Source: Isoperla grammatica
Taxonomy: Eukaryota; Arthropoda; Insecta; Plecoptera; Perlodidae
DNA: 64,000 nucleotides
Assembly: GCA_945910005.1 (NCBI GenBank)
Contig: OX246745.1
Coordinates: 44,410,251-44,474,250 of the forward strand
Direction: 5' to 3'
Position 1 is the first letter of the stretch. Each line of letters opens with the position of its first letter. The position numbers were made by a program, and so were the translations under genes. Below the pieces are notes generated by a model that saw nothing but the letters and a program-made list of their open reading frames with translations, ran no database searches and was not told the origin of the DNA. This document shows positions 55,301 through 64,000 of the stretch, one piece after another.

Positions 55301-58300
55301 CGGCCAGGCTGTATTCTGTGTAGGCTGGACACTTAATGGCCTCAACTGTACTGGTTGTAATGGCTGTGATGGTGTCCGGCCAGGCTGTATTCTGTGTAGG
55401 CTGGACACTTAATGGCCTCAACTGTACTGGTTGTAATGGCTGTGATGGTGTCCGGCCAGGCTGTATTCTGTGTAGGCTGGACACTTAATGGCCTCAACTG
55501 TACTGGTTGTAATGGCTGTGATGGTGTCCGGCCAGGCTGTATTCTGTGTAGGCTGGACACTTAATGGCCTCAACTGTACTGGTTGTAATGGCTGTGATGG
55601 TGTCCGGCCAGGCTGTATTCTGTGTAGGCTGGACACTTAATGGCCTCAACTGTACTGGTTGTAATGGCTGTGATGGTGTCCGGCCAGGCTGTATTCTGTG
55701 TAGGCTGGACACTTAATGGCCTCAACTGTACTGGTTGTAATGGCTGTGATGGCGTCCGGCCAGGCTGTATTCTGTGTAGGCTGGACACTTAATGGCCTCA
55801 ACTGTACTGGTTGTAATGGCTGTGATGGTGTCCGGCCAGGCTGTATTCTGTGTAGGCTGGACACTTAATGGCCTCAACTGTACTGGTTGTAATGGCTGTG
55901 ATGGTGTCCGGCCAGGCTGTATTCTGTGTAGGCTGGACACTTAATGGCCTCAACTGTACTGGTTGTAATGGCTGTGATGGTGTCCGGCCAGGCTGTATTC
56001 TGTGTAGGCTGGACACTTAATGGCCTCAACTGTACTGGTTGTAATGGCTGTGATGGTGTCCGGCCAGGCTGTATTCTGTGTAGGCTGGACACTTAATGGC
56101 CTCAACTGTACTGGTTGTAATGGCTGTGATGGTGTCCGGCCAGGCTGTATTCTGTGTAGGCTGGACACTTAATGGCCTCAACTGTACTGGTTGTAATGGC
56201 TGTGATGGTGTCCGGCCAGGCTGTATTCTGTGTAGGCTGGACACTTAATGGCCTCAACTGTACTGGTTGTAATGGCTGTGATGGTGTCCGGCCAGGCTGT
56301 ATTCTGTGTAGGCTGGACACTTAATGGCCTCAACTGTACTGGTTGTAATGGCTGTGATGGTGTCCGGCCAGGCTGTATTCTGTGTAGGCTGGACACTTAA
56401 TGGCCTCAACTGTACTGGTTGTAATGGCTGTGATGGTGTCCGGCCAGGCTGTATTCTGTGTAGGCTGGACACTTAATGGCCTCAACTGTACTGGTTGTAA
56501 TGGCTGTGATGGCGAACGGCCAGGCTGTATTCTGTGTAGGCTGGACACTTAATGGCCTCAACTGTACTGGTTGTAATGGCTGTGATGGTGTCCGGCCAGG
56601 CTGTATTCTGTGTAGGCTGGACACTTAATGGCCTCAACTGTACTGGTTGTAATGGCTGTGATGGTGTCCGGCCAGGCTGTATTCTGTGTAGGCTGGACAC
56701 TTAATGGCCTCAACTGTACTGGTTGTAATGGCTGTGATGGTGTCCGGCCAGGCTGTATTCTGTGTAGGCTGGACACTTAATGGCCTCAACTGTACTGGTT
56801 GTAATGGCTGTGATGGTGTCCGGCCAGGCTGTATTCTGTGTAGGCTGGACACTTAATGGCCTCAACTGTACTGGTTGTAATGGCTGTGATGGTGTCCGGC
56901 CAGGCTGTATTCTGTGTAGGCTGGACACTTAATGGCCTCAACTGTACTGGTTGTAATGGCTGTGATGGCGAACGGCCAGGCTGTATTCTGTGTAGGCTGG
57001 ACACTTAATGGCCTCAACTGTACTGGTTGTAATGGCTGTGATGGTGTCCGGCCAGGCTGTATTCTGTGTAGGCTGGACACTTAATGGCCTCAACTGTACT
57101 GGTTGTAATGGCTGTGATGGTGTCCGGCCAGGCTGTATTCTGTGTAGGCTGGACACTTAATGGCCTCAACTGTACTGGTTGTAATGGCTGTGATGGTGTC
57201 CGGCCAGGCTGTATTCTGTGTAGGCTGGACACTTAATGGCCTCAACTGTACTGGTTGTAATGGCTGTGATGGTGTCCGGCCAGGCTGTATTCTGTGTAGG
57301 CTGGACACTTAATGGCCTCAACTGTACTGGTTGTAATGGCTGTGATGGTGTCCGGCCAGGCTGTATTCTGTGTAGGCTGGACACTTAATGGCCTCAACTG
57401 TACTGGTTGTAATGGCTGTGATGGTGTCCGGCCAGGCTGTATTCTGTGTAGGCTGGACACTTAATGGCCTCAACTGTACTGGTTGTAATGGCTGTGATGG
57501 TGTCCGGCCAGGCTGTATTCTGTGTAGGCTGGACACTTAATGGCCTCAACTGTACTGGTTGTAATGGCTGTGATGGTGTCCGGCCAGGCTGTATTCTGTG
57601 TAGGCTGGACACTTAATGGCCTCAACTGTACTGGTTGTAATGGCTGTGATGGCGAACGGCCAGGCTGTATTCTGTGTAGGCTGGACACTTAATGGCCTCA
57701 ACTGTACTGGTTGTAATGGCTGTGATGGTGTCCGGCCAGGCTGTATTCTGTGTAGGCTGGACACTTAATGGCCTCAACTGTACTGGTTGTAATGGCTGTG
57801 ATGGTGTCCGGCCAGGCTGTATTCTGTGTAGGCTGGACACTTAATGGCCTCAACTGTACTGGTTGTAATGGCTGTGATGGTGTCCGGCCAGGCTGTATTC
57901 TGTGTAGGCTGGACACTTAATGGCCTCAACTGTACTGGTTGTAATGGCTGTGATGGTGTCCGGCCAGGCTGTATTCTGTGTAGGCTGGACACTTAATGGC
58001 CTCAACTGTACTGGTTGTAATGGCTGTGATGGTGTCCGGCCAGGCTGTATTCTGTGTAGGCTGGACACTTAATGGCCTCAACTGTACTGGTTGTAATGGC
58101 TGTGATGGTGTCCGGCCAGGCTGTATTCTGTGTAGGCTGGACACTTAATGGCCTCAACTGTACTGGTTGTAATGGCTGTGATGGTGTCCGGCCAGGCTGT
58201 ATTCTGTGTAGGCTGGACACTTAATGGCCTCAACTGTACTGGTTGTAATGGCTGTGATGGCGTCCGGCCAGGCTGTATTCTGTGTAGGCTGGACACTTAA

Positions 58301-61300
58301 TGGCCTCAACTGTACTGGTTGTAATGGCTGTGATGGTGTCCGGCCAGGCTGTATTCTGTGTAGGCTGGACACTTAATGGCCTCAACTGTACTGGTTGTAA
58401 TGGCTGTGATGGTGTCCGGCCAGGCTGTATTCTGTGTAGGCTGGACACTTAATGGCCTCAACTGTACTGGTTGTAATGGCTGTGATGGTGTCCGGCCAGG
58501 CTGTATTCTGTGTAGGCTGGACACTTAATGGCCTCAACTGTACTGGTTGTAATGGCTGTGATGGTGTCCGGCCAGGCTGTATTCTGTGTAGGCTGGACAC
58601 TTAATGGCCTCAACTGTACTGGTTGTAATGGCTGTGATGGTGTCCGGCCAGGCTGTATTCTGTGTAGGCTGGACACTTAATGGCCTCAACTGTACTGGTT
58701 GTAATGGCTGTGATGGTGTCCGGCCAGGCTGTATTCTGTGTAGGCTGGACACTTAATGGCCTCAACTGTACTGGTTGTAATGGCTGTGATGGTGTCCGGC
58801 CAGGCTGTATTCTGTGTAGGCTGGACACTTAATGGCCTCAACTGTACTGGTTGTAATGGCTGTGATGGCGAACGGCCAGGCTGTATTCTGTGTAGGCTGG
58901 ACACTTAATGGCCTCAACTGTACTGGTTGTAATGGCTGTGATGGTGTCCGGCCAGGCTGTATTCTGTGTAGGCTGGACACTTAATGGCCTCAACTGTACT
59001 GGTTGTAATGGCTGTGATGGTGTCCGGCCAGGCTGTATTCTGTGTAGGCTGGACACTTAATGGCCTCAACTGTACTGGTTGTAATGGCTGTGATGGTGTC
59101 CGGCCAGGCTGTATTCTGTGTAGGCTGGACACTTAATGGCCTCAACTGTACTGGTTGTAATGGCTGTGATGGTGTCCGGCCAGGCTGTATTCTGTGTAGG
59201 CTGGACACTTAATGGCCTCAACTGTACTGGTTGTAATGGCTGTGATGGTGTCCGGCCAGGCTGTATTCTGTGTAGGCTGGACACTTAATGGCCTCAACTG
59301 TACTGGTTGTAATGGCTGTGATGGTGTCCGGCCAGGCTGTATTCTGTGTAGGCTGGACACTTAATGGCCTCAACTGTACTGGTTGTAATGGCTGTGATGG
59401 TGTCCGGCCAGGCTGTATTCTGTGTAGGCTGGACACTTAATGGCCTCAACTGTACTGGTTGTAATGGCTGTGATGGTGTCCGGCCAGGCTGTATTCTGTG
59501 TAGGCTGGACACTTAATGGCCTCAACTGTACTGGTTGTAATGGCTGTGATGGTGTCCGGCCAGGCTGTATTCTGTGTAGGCTGGACACTTAATGGCCTCA
59601 ACTGTACTGGTTGTAATGGCTGTGATGGTGTCCGGCCAGGCTGTATTCTGTGTAGGCTGGACACTTAATGGCCTCAACTGTACTGGTTGTAATGGCTGTG
59701 ATGGTGTCCGGCCAGGCTGTATTCTGTGTAGGCTGGACACTTAATGGCCTCAACTGTACTGGTTGTAATGGCTGTGATGGTGTCCGGCCAGGCTGTATTC
59801 TGTGTAGGCTGGACACTTAATGGCCTCAACTGTACTGGTTGTAATGGCTGTGATGGTGTCCGGCCAGGCTGTATTCTGTGTAGGCTGGACACTTAATGGC
59901 CTCAACTGTACTGGTTGTAATGGCTGTGATGGTGTCCGGCCAGGCTGTATTCTGTGTAGGCTGGACACTTAATGGCCTCAACTGTACTGGTTGTAATGGC
60001 TGTGATGGTGTCCGGCCAGGCTGTATTCTGTGTAGGCTGGACACTTAATGGCCTCAACTGTACTGGTTGTAATGGCTGTGATGGTGTCCGGCCAGGCTGT
60101 ATTCTGTGTAGGCTGGACACTTAATGGCCTCAACTGTACTGGTTGTAATGGCTGTGATGGTGTCCGGCCAGGCTGTATTCTGTGTAGGCTGGACACTTAA
60201 TGGCCTCAACTGTACTGGTTGTAATGGCTGTGATGGTGTCCGGCCAGGCTGTATTCTGTGTAGGCTGGACACTTAATGGCCTCAACTGTACTGGTTGTAA
60301 TGGCTGTGATGGTGTCCGGCCAGGCTGTATTCTGTGTAGGCTGGACACTTAATGGCCTCAACTGTACTGGTTGTAATGGCTGTGATGGTGTCCGGCCAGG
60401 CTGTATTCTGTGTAGGCTGGACACTTAATGGCCTCAACTGTACTGGTTGTAATGGCTGTGATGGTGTCCGGCCAGGCTGTATTCTGTGTAGGCTGGACAC
60501 TTAATGGCCTCAACTGTACTGGTTGTAATGGCTGTGATGGTGTCCGGCCAGGCTGTATTCTGTGTAGGCTGGACACTTAATGGCCTCAACTGTACTGGTT
60601 GTAATGGCTGTGATGGTGTCCGGCCAGGCTGTATTCTGTGTAGGCTGGACACTTAATGGCCTCAACTGTACTGGTTGTAATGGCTGTGATGGCGTCCGGC
60701 CAGGCTGTATTCTGTGTAGGCTGGACACTTAATGGCCTCAACTGTACTGGTTGTAATGGCTGTGATGGTGTCCGGCCAGGCTGTATTCTGTGTAGGCTGG
60801 ACACTTAATGGCCTCAACTGTACTGGTTGTAATGGCTGTGATGGTGTCCGGCCAGGCTGTATTCTGTGTAGGCTGGACACTTAATGGCCTCAACTGTACT
60901 GGTTGTAATGGCTGTGATGGTGTCCGGCCAGGCTGTATTCTGTGTAGGCTGGACACTTAATGGCCTCAACTGTACTGGTTGTAATGGCTGTGATGGTGTC
61001 CGGCCAGGCTGTATTCTGTGTAGGCTGGACACTTAATGGCCTCAACTGTACTGGTTGTAATGGCTGTGATGGTGTCCGGCCAGGCTGTATTCTGTGTAGG
61101 CTGGACACTTAATGGCCTCAACTGTACTGGTTGTAATGGCTGTGATGGTGTCCGGCCAGGCTGTATTCTGTGTAGGCTGGACACTTAATGGCCTCAACTG
61201 TACTGGTTGTAATGGCTGTGATGGTGTCCGGCCAGGCTGTATTCTGTGTAGGCTGGACACTTAATGGCCTCAACTGTACTGGTTGTAATGGCTGTGATGG

Positions 61301-63828
61301 TGTCCGGCCAGGCTGTATTCTGTGTAGGCTGGACACTTAATGGCCTCAACTGTACTGGTTGTAATGGCTGTGATGGCGAACGGCCAGGCTGTATTCTGTG
61401 TAGGCTGGACACTTAATGGCCTCAACTGTACTGGTTGTAATGGCTGTGATGGTGTCCGGCCAGGCTGTATTCTGTGTAGGCTGGACACTTAATGGCCTCA
61501 ACTGTACTGGTTGTAATGGCTGTGATGGTGTCCGGCCAGGCTGTATTCTGTGTAGGCTGGACACTTAATGGCCTCAACTGTACTGGTTGTAATGGCTGTG
61601 ATGGTGTCCGGCCAGGCTGTATTCTGTGTAGGCTGGACACTTAATGGCCTCAACTGTACTGGTTGTAATGGCTGTGATGGTGTCCGGCCAGGCTGTATTC
61701 TGTGTAGGCTGGACACTTAATGGCCTCAACTGTACTGGTTGTAATGGCTGTGATGGTGTCCGGCCAGGCTGTATTCTGTGTAGGCTGGACACTTAATGGC
61801 CTCAACTGTACTGGTTGTAATGGCTGTGATGGTGTCCGGCCAGGCTGTATTCTGTGTAGGCTGGACACTTAATGGCCTCAACTGTACTGGTTGTAATGGC
61901 TGTGATGGTGTCCGGCCAGGCTGTATTCTGTGTAGGCTGGACACTTAATGGCCTCAACTGTACTGGTTGTAATGGCTGTGATGGTGTCCGGCCAGGCTGT
62001 ATTCTGTGTAGGCTGGACACTTAATGGCCTCAACTGTACTGGTTGTAATGGCTGTGATGGTGTCCGGCCAGGCTGTATTCTGTGTAGGCTGGACACTTAA
62101 TGGCCTCAACTGTACTGGTTGTAATGGCTGTGATGGTGTCCGGCCAGGCTGTATTCTGTGTAGGCTGGACACTTAATGGCCTCAACTGTACTGGTTGTAA
62201 TGGCTGTGATGGTGTCCGGCCAGGCTGTATTCTGTGTAGGCTGGACACTTAATGGCCTCAACTGTACTGGTTGTAATGGCTGTGATGGTGTCCGGCCAGG
62301 CTGTATTCTGTGTAGGCTGGACACTTAATGGCCTCAACTGTACTGGTTGTAATGGCTGTGATGGCGAACGGCCAGGCTGTATTCTGTGTAGGCTGGACAC
62401 TTAATGGCCTCAACTGTACTGGTTGTAATGGCTGTGATGGTGTCCGGCCAGGCTGTATTCTGTGTAGGCTGGACACTTAATGGCCTCAACTGTACTGGTT
62501 GTAATGGCTGTGATGGCGTCCGGCCAGGCTGTATTCTGTGTAGGCTGGACACTTAATGGCCTCAACTGTACTGGTTGTAATGGCTGTGATGGTGTCCGGC
62601 CAGGCTGTATTCTGTGTAGGCTGGACACTTAATGGCCTCAACTGTACTGGTTGTAATGGCTGTGATGGTGTCCGGCCAGGCTGTATTCTGTGTAGGCTGG
62701 ACACTTAATGGCCTCAACTGTACTGGTTGTAATGGCTGTGATGGTGTCCGGCCAGGCTGTATTCTGTGTAGGCTGGACACTTAATGGCCTCAACTGTACT
62801 GGTTGTAATGGCTGTGATGGTGTCCGGCCAGGCTGTATTCTGTGTAGGCTGGACACTTAATGGCCTCAACTGTACTGGTTGTAATGGCTGTGATGGTGTC
62901 CGGCCAGGCTGTATTCTGTGTAGGCTGGACACTTAATGGCCTCAACTGTACTGGTTGTAATGGCTGTGATGGTGTCCGGCCAGGCTGTATTCTGTGTAGG
63001 CTGGACACTTAATGGCCTCAACTGTACTGGTTGTAATGGCTGTGATGGTGTCCGGCCAGGCTGTATTCTGTGTAGGCTGGACACTTAATGGCCTCAACTG
63101 TACTGGTTGTAATGGCTGTGATGGTGTCCGGCCAGGCTGTATTCTGTGTAGGCTGGACACTTAATGGCCTCAACTGTACTGGTTGTAATGGCTGTGATGG
63201 TGTCCGGCCAGGCTGTATTCTGTGTAGGCTGGACACTTAATGGCCTCAACTGTACTGGTTGTAATGGCTGTGATGGTGTCCGGCCAGGCTGTATTCTGTG
63301 TAGGCTGGACACTTAATGGCCTCAACTGTACTGGTTGTAATGGCTGTGATGGTGTCCGGCCAGGCTGTATTCTGTGTAGGCTGGACACTTAATGGCCTCA
63401 ACTGTACTGGTTGTAATGGCTGTGATGGTGTCCGGCCAGGCTGTATTCTGTGTAGGCTGGACACTTAATGGCCTCAACTGTACTGGTTGTAATGGCTGTG
63501 ATGGTGTCCGGCCAGGCTGTATTCTGTGTAGGCTGGACACTTAATGGCCTCAACTGTACTGGTTGTAATGGCTGTGATGGTGTCCGGCCAGGCTGTATTC
63601 TGTGTAGGCTGGACACTTAATGGCCTCAACTGTACTGGTTGTAATGGCTGTGATGGTGTCCGGCCAGGCTGTATTCTGTGTAGGCTGGACACTTAATGGC
63701 CTCAACTGTACTGGTTGTAATGGCTGTGATGGTGTCCGGCCAGGCTGTATTCTGTGTAGGCTGGACACTTAATGGCCTCAACTGTACTGGTTGTAATGGC
63801 TGTGATGGCGAACGGCCAGGCTGTATTA
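49318..63828. repeat. 76-bp satellite array, about 191 copies
   Basis: The unit is GGCTGGACACTTAATGGCCT plus 56 bp, exactly 76 bp throughout with no indel noticed. Copies are almost identical except at one hot spot: GATGGTGTCCGG (majority), GATGGCGAACGG (15 copies) and GATGGCGTCCGG (8 copies), plus a few singletons such as GGCCCCAA at 53133-53140. The overlapping 72-residue minus-strand frames arise because 76 is not a multiple of three; three units make one frame cycle with a stop, so this is not coding. Confidence 0.97.
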
Positions 63829-64000
63829 TGGTCGATTCTTATCTCGAAATGTCGTAAGGAATGGCTTGAGGACAGGTAGACAGCTGGTGTGGTGAGGGTG
63901 AGATCGATAAGTCAGTGCTAGGAGGTGTCTGCCACGGACTAATGTAACCAGTCAAGCTCAATAACAGCTGATTCCCAGCCAGGATCAAGAGCTAGTTGCA
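63829..64000. other. Right flank of the 76-bp array
   Basis: Non-repetitive sequence after the truncated last unit; nothing recognised. Confidence 0.4.

Noticed and set aside
49271..63768. About 190 overlapping 72-residue minus-strand frames
   Set aside because: By-product of a 76-bp unit read in three frames with one stop per three units; not coding.
49318..63828. CRISPR-like array
   Set aside because: Units are contiguous with no unique spacers, and the DNA is animal; it is an ordinary satellite.

Overview
This window is animal nuclear DNA from a repeat-rich, probably marine invertebrate genome. The evidence is an intron-containing gene matching the end of animal EDEM2, GT-AG splicing, poly(A) signals and many eukaryotic transposon classes. 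The phylum cannot be fixed from the sequence. Roughly half of the window is tandem repeat.

Layout. 1-1325: the 5' part of a Ty1/copia element on the minus strand (gag, start of protease, a tRNA-iMet-like primer site and a probable LTR). 1574-1729: a foldback. 1872-12169: about 106 copies of a 97-bp satellite. 12196-12385 and 17387-18441: the last two visible exons of a plus-strand EDEM2-like gene (ER glycoprotein quality control). Its ~5-kb intron holds a 72-bp in-frame duplication of the exon end, a hAT end, 27 copies of an 86-bp repeat, a decayed Tigger element with TA target duplication and a 46-bp repeat. 19734-21833: 42 copies of a 50-bp repeat. 22540-25050: a diverged 147-bp satellite invaded by a 298-bp near-perfect palindrome and by an 834-bp element. 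25408-26293: two more inverted-repeat elements.

26296-32020 is a CR1-like LINE. Its intact ORF1 carries an SGNH-hydrolase-like domain followed by a macrodomain closely resembling TARG1/OARD1. Its ORF2 (endonuclease and reverse transcriptase) is broken by frameshifts. This ORF1 architecture is the most unusual protein in the window.

32962-48255 is a full-length Polinton/Maverick (15,294 bp) with terminal inverted repeats and a 6-bp target duplication CATATT. All its genes lie on the minus strand. In transcriptional order they are: protein-primed DNA polymerase B (one frameshift), two small genes (one split by a TTAA-flanked MITE), packaging ATPase, a pVI/pX-like small virion protein, an unknown 242-aa protein, a chromodomain integrase, a small OB-like protein, penton, a pX-like core protein, major capsid protein, adenain-type protease, an unknown protein with an exonuclease-like DxE start, an unknown 199-aa protein, and a spliced gene with a predicted signal peptide. 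Replication, integration and virion morphogenesis functions are therefore all represented, although polymerase and one small gene are damaged in this copy.

48552-48937 is another foldback, and 49318-63828 is a 14.5-kb array of about 191 copies of a 76-bp satellite, with sequence variants recurring roughly every 32-34 units.
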